From the NCBI RefSeq assembly GCF_000282635.1, contig NZ_AKIW01000028.1:42313-106312 (forward strand): 64,000 bases of DNA, in the 5' to 3' direction. Below, piece by piece: positions 52,885-62,381 of this stretch. The translations under genes and the position numbers were made by a program. How positions within the stretch are numbered: position 1 is the stretch's first letter; every line of letters begins with the position of its first letter. Source of the stretch: Variovorax sp. CF313 (GTDB taxonomy: Bacteria > Pseudomonadota > Gammaproteobacteria > Burkholderiales > Burkholderiaceae_C). The notes under the pieces were generated by a model. That model was given only the letters and a program-made list of their open reading frames with translations. It was not told where the DNA came from and ran no database searches.

Positions 52885-53838
52885 ATGGACCGATTGAGCG
52901 CCATGCAAGCGTTTGTTGCTGTTGTAGAGGCCGGTAGCTTTGTGGGTGCCGCCGATGAACTCGGGGTGTCGAAAACCTCGATTTCGCGTCTGGTCGTCGA
53001 CCTGGAATCGCACCTTGGGGCCCGCCTGTTGCAGAGAACCACGCGCCGGGTGCGCCCGACGGAAGCGGGAGAACGCTTCTTCGCGCGGGCGAGCTTGTTG
53101 CTGTCGGATCTGGAGGAGGCCGAGTCCGAAGTCACTTGGGCCACGATCGCACCGAGCGGCCTGTTGCGGGTGAGCGTGCCGTTGTCGTTCGGGCAGCGCT
53201 ATCTGGCGCCCCTCTTTCCTCTGTATCGGGAGCAGTATCCGGACGTTCAACTGGAAGTCTCCCTGACAGACCACGTAGTCGACCTGGTGAACGAAGGCTT
53301 CGACCTTGCCATTCGCGGGGCTTGGCAGCACCGCGAGACCTATGTCGCACGGCATCTCGCCCCTGTCCGCGTGGTGATCTGCGCATCGCCGGCCTATGTG
53401 GCCAAGCACGGCGTCCCACAATCGCCGGAGGCACTGACCGGGCACAACTGCTTGACCAAGATTTCCAGCGCCACCTCGGAAATCTGGACTATCTCCCAAG
53501 CTGGCGACACCGTCTCCATCCCTGTTCGAGGCAGCATGCGCGCTGACAGTGACGACGTTCTGGTGACCGCAGCATTGGCCGGCGAAGGCATCGTCGTGAT
53601 GCCGACGTTCATGGTCGGTGACGATATTGCGCAGGGCAATCTGGTGCCTTTGCTATTGGATTGGCAATACCGGCCGTTGACTCTCATGGCCGTCTACCCG
53701 ACCAGGCGCTATCTGTCGGCCAAGGTCCGCACCTTCGTCGAGTTCATGCAGAAGGCGTTCGCGGGCGAGCCCGCCTGGGATCGATGGATGGACATGTTCC
53801 CGGAGGTGCGGAAAGGACACGGCTCTCCTGGCGAATGA
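52885..53838 (+). CDS. LysR-family transcriptional regulator
   Basis: This 317-residue LysR regulator of the DmlR/AaeR-like type has MDRLSAMQAFVAVVEAGSFV, VSKTSISRLVVDLESHLGAR, LLQRTTRRVRPTEAG, and the effector-domain VSVPLSFGQRYLAPLF and FDLAIRGAW. It starts at ATG 52885. Divergence from the SnoaL-like gene suggests a target; the ligand is unknown. Confidence 0.93.
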   Translation: MDRLSAMQAFVAVVEAGSFVGAADELGVSKTSISRLVVDLESHLGARLLQRTTRRVRPTEAGERFFARASLLLSDLEEAESEVTWATIAPSGLLRVSVPLSFGQRYLAPLFPLYREQYPDVQLEVSLTDHVVDLVNEGFDLAIRGAWQHRETYVARHLAPVRVVICASPAYVAKHGVPQSPEALTGHNCLTKISSATSEIWTISQAGDTVSIPVRGSMRADSDDVLVTAALAGEGIVVMPTFMVGDDIAQGNLVPLLLDWQYRPLTLMAVYPTRRYLSAKVRTFVEFMQKAFAGEPAWDRWMDMFPEVRKGHGSPGE

Positions 53839-53940
53839 GGCTTTTGTAGCCTGCTGATCACCGCACTGGGTGTGTGGACGCCAATCCGCCGAGTGGATGG
53901 CGGCCTGCCGTGCGATCGGCCATAGTGCGTTGCCGCGCCC

Positions 53941-54720
53941 TCAGGCGTTCTTGAAGTCGGGCGGACGCTTGTTGAGGAAGGCGTCCATGCCTTCCTTCTG
54001 GTCGACGGTGGCGAACAGCGCGTGGAACAGTCGGCGCTCGAACATCACGCCGTCGCTCAGGCCGCTTTCGAAGGCGCGATTGACCGATTCCTTCGCCGCC
54101 ATCACCGAGATCTGCGAGTAGCCGCAGATGATCAGCGCCGCGCCCAGCGCCTCGTCGGCGAGCTTTTCGAAAGGCACCACGCGGCTCACGAGGCCGGCGC
54201 GCTCGGCTTCGGCGGCGTCCATCATGCGGGCCGTGAGCACCATGTCCATGGCCTTGCTCTTGCCCACTGCGCGTGGCAGGCGCTGCGTGCCCCCGGCGCC
54301 GGGGATCACGCCGATCTTGATCTCGGGCTGGCCGAACTTCGCGTTGTCGGCCGCGATGATGAAGTCGCACATCATCGCCAGCTCGCAGCCGCCGCCCAGC
54401 GCGAAGCCGGCCACCGCGCCGATCACCGGCTTGCGGATCGAGCGAATGGTTTCCCAGTTGCGGGTGATGTAGTCGCCCTTGTAGGTGTCGATGAAGCTGT
54501 ACTTGGCCATCGCCGCGATGTCGGCGCCGGCCGCGAAGGCGCGCTCGCTGCCCGTGAGGATGATGCAGCCGATGGCGTCGTCGGCATCGAAGGCCTTCAG
54601 GGCCTGGCCCAGCTCGGTCATGAGCGCGTCGTTGAGCGCATTCAGGGCCTTCGGGCGGTTGAGGGTGATGATGCCGACCTTGCCTGCTTCGGTCCGCACT
54701 TCGATGTTTTCGTAGCTCAT
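53941..54720 (-). CDS. Enoyl-CoA hydratase
   Basis: This 259-residue crotonase-fold enzyme hydrates enoyl-CoA in beta-oxidation. Visible are [14 protein letters not shown], the oxyanion segments [14 protein letters not shown] and [15 protein letters not shown] (first catalytic Glu region), and [17 protein letters not shown] (second Glu). The C-terminal tail [10 protein letters not shown] is normal. It is divergent from the acyl-CoA ligase and probably part of the same catabolic district. Confidence 0.94.
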   Translation of the reverse strand: MSYENIEVRTEAGKVGIITLNRPKALNALNDALMTELGQALKAFDADDAIGCIILTGSERAFAAGADIAAMAKYSFIDTYKGDYITRNWETIRSIRKPVIGAVAGFALGGGCELAMMCDFIIAADNAKFGQPEIKIGVIPGAGGTQRLPRAVGKSKAMDMVLTARMMDAAEAERAGLVSRVVPFEKLADEALGAALIICGYSQISVMAAKESVNRAFESGLSDGVMFERRLFHALFATVDQKEGMDAFLNKRPPDFKNA

Positions 54721-54830
54721 TTCTTACTGCATGCCCTGACGGCGCAAAAGAATCAATGCTAGCTGCCGGGCTGGTCGGAAATCAATGAGCAAGAACGCAC
54801 GACGCATTTGCAGAAATCCACATGTGCCCA

Positions 54831-54877
54831 CTTTGTCCGTCAAAGCCACCTCTTTGGCCGCCGACGCAAGTGACGCC
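54831..54877 (-). promoter_or_regulatory. Copy B of the 47-bp element upstream of the acyl-CoA ligase
   Basis: On the plus strand the boxes read CTTTGTCCGTC (54831-54841) and CTTTGGCCGCC (54852-54862), 21 bp apart, then GACGCAAGTGACGCC (54863-54877). It lies 114 bp before the ligase ATG. Copies A and C share the order. Confidence 0.65.
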
Positions 54878-54991
54878 ATGCAGGGTGCCTTGGATACTTC
54901 GAGACGTGGTCTCCCACTGTTGACCTCGCGGCGCTTGTGCACAGCCGACGGGAGATCGCGACGTCAGCAACAAGAACAGGAGACATCCACA

Positions 54992-56554
54992 ATGGAAAAT
55001 GCCATGCGCCGCCACACGGTCGCGGACCTGCTGCGCCGAACCGCGCGGCGCGTTCCCACCAAGACTGGTTTGGTTTGCGGTGACGTACGTTGGACATTCG
55101 CCGAATTCGATGCGGTTGTCGACAGCGTGAGTGCGGGGCTGGCTCGCATGGGCGTGGCATACGGGAGCCGGGTAGCAATCCTTTCCCGAAACTCGCATGC
55201 CTTTGCGGCCTTCCGTTTCGCCGTGGCGCGGCTCGGCGCTGTTCTGGTGCCGATCAACTTCATGCTAAAAGCGGAAGACGTCGCGTACATCCTGCGCCAT
55301 GCCGACGCAGAGATGCTTGCCGTCGACAGTGGATGCGCGGAGCTTGGGCGCGCCGCTGCTGCCAAGGACACCGCTGTGCGGCAGTTCGTCTGGCTGCCCT
55401 CCGAGGACTCGATTTCGGCGGTGGAGGGCATGACCTCGTTCGACGACCTCGCTGCGACTGCTGCAGCACCTCCCGAGGTGCTGCAGCTCGCAAGCTCGGA
55501 TCTCTTGCAGATCGTCTACACGAGCGGCACCGAGTCGATGCCAAAGGGCGCGATGCTCACTCACGACGCGGTGATCTGGCAATACGCGAACTGCGCGATT
55601 GAGGTCTCCATCGGGGTGGAAGACGTGGTGCTGCATGCCTTGCCCTTGTATCACTGCGCGCAGCTGGACGTGTTTCTTGGGCCCGCCGTCTACATCGGGG
55701 CGACCAGCATCGTGACCGCGAAGCCGACACCAGAGAACCTGCTTGCCCTCATGGCAAGGCACCGGGTCACCTCCTTCTTCGCACCGCCTACCGTCTGGAT
55801 CGCATTGCTGCGGTCGCCGCTGCTCGACGCGACGGACTGGTCGTCGCTGACGAAGGGGTACTACGGCGCATCGATCATGCCCGTGGAGGTGCTGCGAGAA
55901 CTCAAGCGCCGCCTGGGTCAAGTTCGGTTCTGGAACCTGTACGGCCAGACAGAAATCGCACCTCTTGCGACACTCCTTGGCCCGGAGGATCAGTTGAGGA
56001 AGCCGGGCTCTTGTGGCCGCCCCGCGCTCAACGTCGAGACGCGAGTGGTTGCCGAAGGCATGCGCGACGTGGAGCCTGGTGAAGTCGGTGAAATCGTTCA
56101 CCGCTCGCCCCACCTGATGCTCGGCTACCTGAATGACGAGCCGCGCACGAAAGCGGCTTTCGAGGGGGGGTGGTTTCACTCGGGCGATCTGGCGACTATC
56201 GACGACGAAGGTTTCATCACGGTCGTCGATCGCATGAAAGACATGATCAAGACCGGCGGCGAGAATGTTGCCAGTCGCGAAGTGGAAGAGATGGTTTTCC
56301 GCATCCCCGAGGTGTCCGAGGTGTCGGTGATTGGCGTACCCCACCCGAAATGGGTGGAGGCAGTGGTCGCCGTCGTGATCGTCAAGGCTGGGCGGGAACT
56401 CAGTGAGGCGGACGTCATCACGTACTGCGCTCATCACATGGCGGGGTTCAAAGTCCCCAAAGCAGTGGTGCTGACCGACTCGTTCCCCAAGAATCCCAGC
56501 GGCAAGGTTCTGAAGCGTGAGCTTAGGGAAAAGTACGCGCAGGTATTCCAATAG
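54992..56554 (+). CDS. Acyl-CoA ligase (AMP-forming)
   Basis: This 520-residue ANL-superfamily enzyme activates a carboxylic acid with ATP and CoA. Motifs are the P-loop IVYTSGTESMPKGAMLTHD, YGQTEIAPLATLLG, WFHSGDLATIDDEGFI, RMKDMIKTGGENVAS, and the C-terminal lysine in PKNPSGKVLKREL. Its length matches medium/long-chain and aromatic acyl ligases; the substrate is unknown. ATG 54992 has AGGAG about 10 bases upstream. It heads a likely catabolic cluster with the AraC regulator downstream. Confidence 0.93.
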   Translation: MENAMRRHTVADLLRRTARRVPTKTGLVCGDVRWTFAEFDAVVDSVSAGLARMGVAYGSRVAILSRNSHAFAAFRFAVARLGAVLVPINFMLKAEDVAYILRHADAEMLAVDSGCAELGRAAAAKDTAVRQFVWLPSEDSISAVEGMTSFDDLAATAAAPPEVLQLASSDLLQIVYTSGTESMPKGAMLTHDAVIWQYANCAIEVSIGVEDVVLHALPLYHCAQLDVFLGPAVYIGATSIVTAKPTPENLLALMARHRVTSFFAPPTVWIALLRSPLLDATDWSSLTKGYYGASIMPVEVLRELKRRLGQVRFWNLYGQTEIAPLATLLGPEDQLRKPGSCGRPALNVETRVVAEGMRDVEPGEVGEIVHRSPHLMLGYLNDEPRTKAAFEGGWFHSGDLATIDDEGFITVVDRMKDMIKTGGENVASREVEEMVFRIPEVSEVSVIGVPHPKWVEAVVAVVIVKAGRELSEADVITYCAHHMAGFKVPKAVVLTDSFPKNPSGKVLKRELREKYAQVFQ

Positions 56555-56623
56555 GGGAGGCTAGAGTCGAGGCTCGGCATCCACTACAAGGAGACAGGAA
56601 ATGTTGCCCGGGCGGTTTCAGCA

Positions 56624-57661
56624 ATGAAGGCTTCAGCGGCAGCGGCAGCGGCCAGGCCCTCTGTTGCCATGTCCTGGGTCCGCGGGACGGCGCGACACTT
56701 CGAATCTGTCGGACTCGACGTTCGCGCGCTGTTTCGTGACGCCGGATTGAATTACGAGGATCTGAACGATCGCGATGCGCGCATCGATGGAGACAGCATC
56801 AGCCTGCTTTGGGAGCTCGCTGTAGCGCGCTCTGGCGACCCCAATCTTGGCCTTGCAAACTCGGACGTGCTGCATCCAGGCAGCTTGGACATGATCATGC
56901 ATGTCATGATGAGTTCGCCAGATCTGGGGGCTGCGGTGGGCAGGTTCATACGGTACATGCGCCTCGTCAGCCACGTCGCCGACATCAGTCTGGTGCGCGA
57001 CGATGCAGCCTACGTATTCACCTTGCATATCGACGGTATCGCGAGGCCCGTGCCGCGGGCGCGCGTGGACTTTGCCGTCGTCATGATCCTGAACATCATG
57101 CGATGGCTGACAGCCCTGAACCTGCGTCCGCTGGCGGCTGGGTTTCCGTATGCGGCATCGGGCGAATTGGAAGCCTACCGGCAGGCGTTCCGTTGCCCAT
57201 TGCAGTTCAATGCCCCGTCGCACCAGCTGCACTTTGCTGCATCGGATGTATTGGCACCTCTGCCCACCGCCAATCCCGCTTTGCAGGAACTGACGGATCG
57301 TGTGGCCAGCGATCACCTCACACTGTTGGATTCCACCCGAGTCGTCCCGCGAGTCAAGCACATCGTCGTTCAGAGGCTGCCTGACGGTGAGCCGCTGCGC
57401 GCGAGGATTGCAGAAGTATTGGGCATGAGCGAGCGAACCCTGCAACGCCGTCTCGACGCAGAGGGAACCTCGTTCAACGAGCTGGTGGACCAGACGCGGC
57501 GCGAGCTCGCTGAGCAGTACCTCCGCAGCCGCAAGATCGCCATTGCCGAAGTCGGCTATCTTCTCGGCTTCTCGGACCAGAGTACCTTCTATCGCGCTTG
57601 CAAGCGATGGTTTGGAACCTCGCCAGGCGACTACCGAAGCAGCGTCGCCAACGTACCTTGA
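56624..57661 (+). CDS. AraC-family regulator with an arabinose-binding-like N-domain (OruR type)
   Basis: This 345-residue regulator has an N-terminal effector domain (RDARIDGDSISLLWELAVAR, GNLGLAN-like PNLGLANSDVLHPG, DLGAAVGRFIRYMRLV) of the arabinose-binding type. Its C-terminal double HTH has MSERTLQRRLDAEGTSFNEL and IAEVGYLLGFSDQSTFYRAC. This class binds direct repeats about 21 bp apart. Three matching elements lie within the window, two of them flanking this gene, so it is the prime candidate for their binder. Confidence 0.93.
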   Translation: MKASAAAAAARPSVAMSWVRGTARHFESVGLDVRALFRDAGLNYEDLNDRDARIDGDSISLLWELAVARSGDPNLGLANSDVLHPGSLDMIMHVMMSSPDLGAAVGRFIRYMRLVSHVADISLVRDDAAYVFTLHIDGIARPVPRARVDFAVVMILNIMRWLTALNLRPLAAGFPYAASGELEAYRQAFRCPLQFNAPSHQLHFAASDVLAPLPTANPALQELTDRVASDHLTLLDSTRVVPRVKHIVVQRLPDGEPLRARIAEVLGMSERTLQRRLDAEGTSFNELVDQTRRELAEQYLRSRKIAIAEVGYLLGFSDQSTFYRACKRWFGTSPGDYRSSVANVP

Positions 57662-57712
57662 CCGTGGCGCGAGCCCACGGTTTGAGTCGCCGACGGTATC
57701 GTGCCTGCGTCG

Positions 57713-57758
57713 CTTGGCCGGCAAACCCAGTACTTTGGCCGCTGGCGCCAGTGACCCC
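57713..57758 (-). promoter_or_regulatory. Copy C of the 47-bp element
   Basis: On the plus strand the boxes read CTTGGCCGGC (57713-57722) and CTTTGGCCGCT (57733-57743), offset by 21 bp, then GGCGCCAGTGACCCC (57744-57758). It lies 115 bp before the ATG at 57874, almost the same distance as copy B from its gene. Confidence 0.65.
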
Positions 57759-57873
57759 CTGAGGCGCGCTCGACAGACTCCCTGTCGACGGCGCGCCGAT
57801 TGCATGCAAAGGATGCAACCGGACAGCCCCGCGGAGCCCTCCCTGTGGCGGCTCACCATAAAAGGAGACAAGG

Positions 57874-58311
57874 CATGCCAATTTCATTTCAGGGGTCCTC
57901 GCGGGGGGCTATTTTCCTGTGCGCTTCCATCGTGAGCGCGTGCGGTGGTTCAGGCGGCGGTTCTTCCGCGGTGCAGGAGACGTCCTCAAGTGCCAGCTCA
58001 AGCCGTTCGATGTGGCCAGTGCGGACTACCCGGGCGCCGTCTTCTCGGTGGTCCAGGTGACCCGCCTTCGTGCGGTCTTCCCCGACGGCGTCTGCGACTG
58101 GACCAAGCCGGGCGTTGGCCAGAGCAGCACAACCTCCGGGCTGCTGGACTTCACCGAAGGACCCGGCGGCACCTGTCTCGACGCCGCTATAGCCCGTATG
58201 AGCGAAGGTGCGACGAGGACGATCTCGCGCCGCCGCGATGGGCCGCGTCGCAATCGGCCGGCTCAAACACGTACATCGAACGGTCCCATTCACTTTTGGA
58301 GTTTTGAATGA
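57874..58311 (+). pseudogene. Internally deleted DUF6351 lipoprotein gene
   Basis: The 5' end is a lipoprotein leader (MPISFQGSSRG, lipobox IVSAC then GGSGGGS). A shift of frame near 57980 leads straight to what looks like the C-terminus of DUF6351 proteins: KCQLKPFD, YPGAVFSVVQVTRLRAVFPD and GVCDWTKPGVG. These proteins are normally several hundred residues long, so the central catalytic part is missing. GGAG precedes the ATG. It overlaps the thiolase start by 4 nt. A DUF6351 enzyme would fit the acyl-CoA cluster. Confidence 0.7.
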
Positions 58312-59492
58312 GTAAGCAGGTCTTTGTCAGTGGAGTCGGCATGGTGCCGTTCTCCAAGCCTGGCAAGCATGAGCCGTATCCCCGAATGGCCGCGGCGGCA
58401 GTGGCGAGAGCGCTCGAAGATGCGGGAATCGGGTACGAGCAGGTGGAGCAGGCCTATGCCGGATACGTCTATGGTGATTCGGCCGCGGGTCAACGGGCGC
58501 TTTACGAAGTCGGCATGACCGGCATACCGATCATCAACGTCAACAACAACTGCGCCACGGGATCCACCGCCTTGTTTCTTGCGCGCCAGGCCATCGCCAG
58601 TGGCGCAGCGGATTGTGTGCTGGCCGTGGGGTTCGAACACATGAACCCCGGGGCGCTTGGATCCGTTTTCACCGATCGCCCCAGCCCCTTCGACCGTTTT
58701 GACAAGGCAACGCAGGCGCTGGTAGGGCACAGCGAGATTCCACTGGCGTTGCGGTACTTCGGCGGCGCCGGCATCGCCCACATGCAGCAGTACGGCACCA
58801 GCCTCTCTACCTTCGCCAAGATCCGGGCCAAGGCGAGCCGGCATGCAGCCAACAACCCGATGGCGCTGTTCCGGAACGTGGTAAGCGAGGAAGAGGTACT
58901 TGCCGCACCGGTGCTCTGGGAGGGCGTGATGACCCGCCTGATGGCCTGTCCTCCGACCTGCGGTGCGGCTGCCGCAGTGCTCTGCAGCGAGTCGTTTGCG
59001 GCGCGTCACGGCCTCGCACAAACCGTTCGCATTCGGGCGCAGGCGATGACCACCGATGGTCCGGCCACCTTCGGGGCCGGTGACATGCGGGAAGTCGTGG
59101 GCTTCGGCATGGCCAAGGCGGCGGCGCACAAGGTGTACGACGCGGCAGGTGTGGGACCTGAGAACATCGATGTGGTGGAACTGCACGACTGCTTCGCCCA
59201 CAACGAGTTGATCAGCTATGAATCGCTCGGCCTGTGCCCCGAAGGTGGCGCCGAACAATTTGTCTGCGATGGCGACAACACCTATGGGGGGAGGGTGGTG
59301 ACGAACCCCTCGGGCGGCCTGCTTTCCAAGGGTCATCCGCTGGGCGCCACGGGCCTTGCCCAGTGTACGGAGCTCGTCGAGCAACTCCGAGGCACTGCGG
59401 GTGCCCGGCAGGTCCAGGCGGCGCGGCTCGCGCTCCAGCACAACCTCGGGATAGGTGGTGCTTGCGTCGTCACCCTCTATGAACGTGTGTGA
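58308..59492 (+). CDS. SCP2-type thiolase (lipid-transfer protein-like acetyl-CoA acetyltransferase)
   Basis: This 394-residue thiolase-superfamily enzyme has the nucleophile Cys in NVNNNCATGSTALFLAR, VELHDCFAHNEL, and GGLLSKGHPLGATGLAQ with the catalytic His. The pattern is that of SCP-x/lipid-transfer-type thiolases rather than classical FadA. It would cleave a 3-ketoacyl-CoA. It starts at ATG 58308. Confidence 0.92.
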   Translation: MSKQVFVSGVGMVPFSKPGKHEPYPRMAAAAVARALEDAGIGYEQVEQAYAGYVYGDSAAGQRALYEVGMTGIPIINVNNNCATGSTALFLARQAIASGAADCVLAVGFEHMNPGALGSVFTDRPSPFDRFDKATQALVGHSEIPLALRYFGGAGIAHMQQYGTSLSTFAKIRAKASRHAANNPMALFRNVVSEEEVLAAPVLWEGVMTRLMACPPTCGAAAAVLCSESFAARHGLAQTVRIRAQAMTTDGPATFGAGDMREVVGFGMAKAAAHKVYDAAGVGPENIDVVELHDCFAHNELISYESLGLCPEGGAEQFVCDGDNTYGGRVVTNPSGGLLSKGHPLGATGLAQCTELVEQLRGTAGARQVQAARLALQHNLGIGGACVVTLYERV

Positions 59493-59613
59493 GAAACGTG
59501 CCCCACCCAAGGATGCCGCAGGGGCGGTGTATCTGCTTTGCCATGCGGATTCAATTGCGGTCGCGACACCGTCGACCTGAGTGCCCCTCCTTCCAGAAGA
59601 CAGACATTTCCAG

Positions 59614-60432
59614 ATGCACAGCTTGAGAAGCATTCCCCTGCGAGAGCCTATCGCAACCCTACAGAGAGACATCGTTCTCGAGACGCGGCGGCTGACCAAG
59701 GAATTTAGAGGCTTCACTGCGGTCAGCAAGGTCGACCTCTCGGTGGTGCGCGGCTCGATCCACGCGCTCATCGGCCCGAACGGCGCGGGCAAGACGACCT
59801 GCTTCAACCTGCTGACCAAGTTCCTCGAGCCGACCACCGGCACGATCCTGTTCAACGGACAGGACATCACGCGCGAGCGCCCCGCGCAGATCGCGCGCCG
59901 CGGCATCATCCGCTCGTTCCAGATCTCGGCCGTGTTCCCGCACCTCACGCTGCTGGAGAACGTCCGCCTGGGCCTGCAGCGCAGGCTGGGCACCTCCTAC
60001 CACTTCTGGAAGAGCGAGAAGTCGCTCAAGCCGCTGGATGCCAGGGCCCGCGAGCTGCTGGCCGAAGTCGGCCTCGAGGAGCTCGCCGACGAACAGACCG
60101 TGAACCTGCCCTATGGCCGCAAGCGCGCGCTGGAGATCGCGACCACGCTGGCCATGGAGCCCGAACTCATGCTACTGGACGAGCCCACGCAGGGCATGGG
60201 CCACGAAGACGTGCACCGCGTGGCCGAACTCATCAAGCGCGTGTCGGCCGGCCGCACCATCCTGATGGTCGAGCACAACATGAGCGTGGTCTCGACCATC
60301 GCCGACACCATCACCGTGCTGCAGCGCGGCGCCGTGCTGGCCGAAGGCCCCTACGCCGTGGTCTCGAAGAATCCGCAGGTCATGGAAGCCTACATGGGCA
60401 CCACCGAAGGCCAATTGCAGGGAGCTCACTGA
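59614..60432 (+). CDS. livG: LivG, branched-chain amino acid-type ABC transporter ATPase
   Basis: This 272-residue ATPase has Walker A GPNGAGKTT (K60), a Q-loop in RSFQISAVFP, the signature region NLPYGRKRALEIA (a variant of LSYG), and Walker B LMLLDEPTQGM. With LivF, LivH, LivM and LivK it forms a HAAT importer. The substrate may be an acid or amide of the nearby pathway rather than an amino acid. ATG 59614 is chosen over a GTG at 59581; neither has a strong ribosome site. Confidence 0.92.
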   Translation: MHSLRSIPLREPIATLQRDIVLETRRLTKEFRGFTAVSKVDLSVVRGSIHALIGPNGAGKTTCFNLLTKFLEPTTGTILFNGQDITRERPAQIARRGIIRSFQISAVFPHLTLLENVRLGLQRRLGTSYHFWKSEKSLKPLDARARELLAEVGLEELADEQTVNLPYGRKRALEIATTLAMEPELMLLDEPTQGMGHEDVHRVAELIKRVSAGRTILMVEHNMSVVSTIADTITVLQRGAVLAEGPYAVVSKNPQVMEAYMGTTEGQLQGAH

Positions 60433-60433
60433 C

Positions 60434-61141
60434 ATGACGGCCGCACTTGAAATCAAGGGCCTGCAAGCCTGGTACGGCGAATCGCACGTGCTGCACGGCG
60501 TCGACATGGTCGTGCAGCCCGGCGAAGTCGTCACGCTGCTGGGCCGCAACGGCGCGGGCCGCACCACCACGCTGCGCGCCATCATGGGCCTGACCGGCGC
60601 GCGAAAGGGCAGCATCGAGGTCAACGGCAGGCAGACCATCGGCATGCCCACGCACCGCATCGCGCACCTCGGCATCGGCTATTGCCCGGAAGAGCGCGGC
60701 ATCTTCGCCAGTCTCTCGTGCGAGGAGAACCTGATGCTGCCGCCCGAGCTCAAGGGCACGGGGCAGGGCATGTCGGTCGAAGAGATCTACGCCATGTTCC
60801 CCAACCTCGCCGAGCGCCGCCACAGCCAGGGCACGCGCCTGTCGGGCGGCGAGCAGCAGATGCTGGCAGTGGCCCGCATCCTGCGCACCGGCGCCAAGCT
60901 GCTGCTGCTCGATGAGATTTCCGAAGGCCTCGCACCGGTCATCGTGCAGGCGCTGGCCCGCATGATCACCACGCTGCGCGCCAAGGGCTACACCATCGTG
61001 ATGGTGGAGCAGAACTTCCGCTTCGCCGCGCCGCTGGCCGACCGCTTCTACGTGATGGAGCACGGCCGCATCGTCGAGAAGTTCGGCGCCGCCGAGCTCG
61101 AAGCCAAGATGCCGGTGCTCAGCGAGTTGCTTGGCGTCTGA
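60434..61141 (+). CDS. livF: LivF, ABC transporter ATPase with Arg in Walker A
   Basis: This 235-residue second ATPase starts 1 nt after the LivG stop. The Walker A is GRNGAGRTT: the invariant lysine is Arg43. The signature RLSGGEQQMLAVAR, Walker B LLLLDEISEGLAP and H-loop-like MVEQN are intact. A Lys-to-Arg change usually weakens ATP hydrolysis, and here LivG could carry the catalytic site. The substitution may be normal in this subfamily. Confidence 0.92.
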   Translation: MTAALEIKGLQAWYGESHVLHGVDMVVQPGEVVTLLGRNGAGRTTTLRAIMGLTGARKGSIEVNGRQTIGMPTHRIAHLGIGYCPEERGIFASLSCEENLMLPPELKGTGQGMSVEEIYAMFPNLAERRHSQGTRLSGGEQQMLAVARILRTGAKLLLLDEISEGLAPVIVQALARMITTLRAKGYTIVMVEQNFRFAAPLADRFYVMEHGRIVEKFGAAELEAKMPVLSELLGV

Positions 61142-61183
61142 ATACGCCCTCCACATTCTTTCCGCTCAACCTCAGGAGACAGC

Positions 61184-62380
61184 ATGCAATCCAAACTCAA
61201 GATGATCGCCCTCATGCTCAGCGTCGCGGGCATCGCCTCCCATGCGGCGCACGCACAGGACAAGGTCAAGATCGGCTTCATCACCGATCTGTCAGGCTTC
61301 TACGCCGACGTCGAAGGAAAGAACGGCGCGCTGGCGATCCAGATGGCCATCGACGACTTCGGTGGCAAGGTCAATGGCATGCCCATCGAGCTGCTGCAGG
61401 CCGACCACCAGAACAAGGCCGACATCGCCGCTTCCAAGGCGCGCGAGTGGATCGATACGCAAGGGCTGACCATGCTCTTTGGTGGCGTTGGTTCAGGTAC
61501 TGGCCTGGCCATGGCCAAGGTGGCGCAGGAGAAGAAGCGCGTCTTCATGGTGAATGGTGCTGGCAGCTCGGCGCTCACCAACGAGCAGTGCAGCCCGTAC
61601 ACCGTGCACTATGCCTACGACACCGTGGCGCTGGCCAAGGGCACAGGCAGCGCGGTGGTTGCGCGTGGCGACAAGAATTGGTATTTCCTGACAGCCGACT
61701 ACGCCTTCGGCCAGGCCCTGGAGGCGGACGCCACCAAAGTGTTGAAGGAGAAGGGTGGCACCGTGGCTGGTAGCGTCAAACATGCGCCGAACACCTCAGA
61801 CTTCTCGTCGTTCCTGCTGCAGGCGCAGAACTCCAAGGCCCAGGTGCTGGCGCTGGCCAATGCGGGCGGCGACACCATCAACTCGATCAAGGCCGCCAAG
61901 GAATTCGGCATCACCAAGACCATGAAGATGGTCGGCCTGCTGGTGTTCGTGACCGACGTGCACAGCCTGGGCCTGAAGAACACCGAAGGCCTGCTGCTGA
62001 CCACCAGCTGGGACTGGAACCTCGACGACAAGACGCGCGCCTTCGGCAAGCGCTTCTTCGAGAAGACCAAGCGCATGCCCACCGACATCCAGGCGGCCGA
62101 CTACTCGGCCACAATGACCTACCTGAAGGCCGTGCAGGCCGCCAAGACGGTCGATGCCGACAAGGTGATGGAAACGCTCAAGTCCACCCCCATCGACGAC
62201 TTCTATGCCAAGGGCAGCATCCGCGCCGACGGCCGCTTCGTGCATGACATGTACCTGGTGCAGGTGAAGTCGCCGGCCGAGTCGAAGCAGCCGTGGGACT
62301 ACTACAAGGTGGTCCAGAAGCTCAAGGGCGAAGAGGTCTTCACGACCAAAGCTGAGAGCAAGTGCGCCTTATGGAAGTAA
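61184..62380 (+). CDS. livK: LivK-like substrate-binding protein
   Basis: This 398-residue periplasmic binding protein has a signal peptide cleaved near AHAQ. The mature part has the type-I fold of Leu/Ile/Val-binding proteins: VKIGFITDLSGFYADVEG, LQADHQNKADIAASKAREWI, GAGSSALTNEQ, DYAFGQALEAD, and VGLLVFVTDVHSLGL. AGGAGA precedes the ATG. It delivers the ligand to LivHM. The ligand is unknown. Confidence 0.93.
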   Translation: MQSKLKMIALMLSVAGIASHAAHAQDKVKIGFITDLSGFYADVEGKNGALAIQMAIDDFGGKVNGMPIELLQADHQNKADIAASKAREWIDTQGLTMLFGGVGSGTGLAMAKVAQEKKRVFMVNGAGSSALTNEQCSPYTVHYAYDTVALAKGTGSAVVARGDKNWYFLTADYAFGQALEADATKVLKEKGGTVAGSVKHAPNTSDFSSFLLQAQNSKAQVLALANAGGDTINSIKAAKEFGITKTMKMVGLLVFVTDVHSLGLKNTEGLLLTTSWDWNLDDKTRAFGKRFFEKTKRMPTDIQAADYSATMTYLKAVQAAKTVDADKVMETLKSTPIDDFYAKGSIRADGRFVHDMYLVQVKSPAESKQPWDYYKVVQKLKGEEVFTTKAESKCALWK

Positions 62381-62381
62381 C

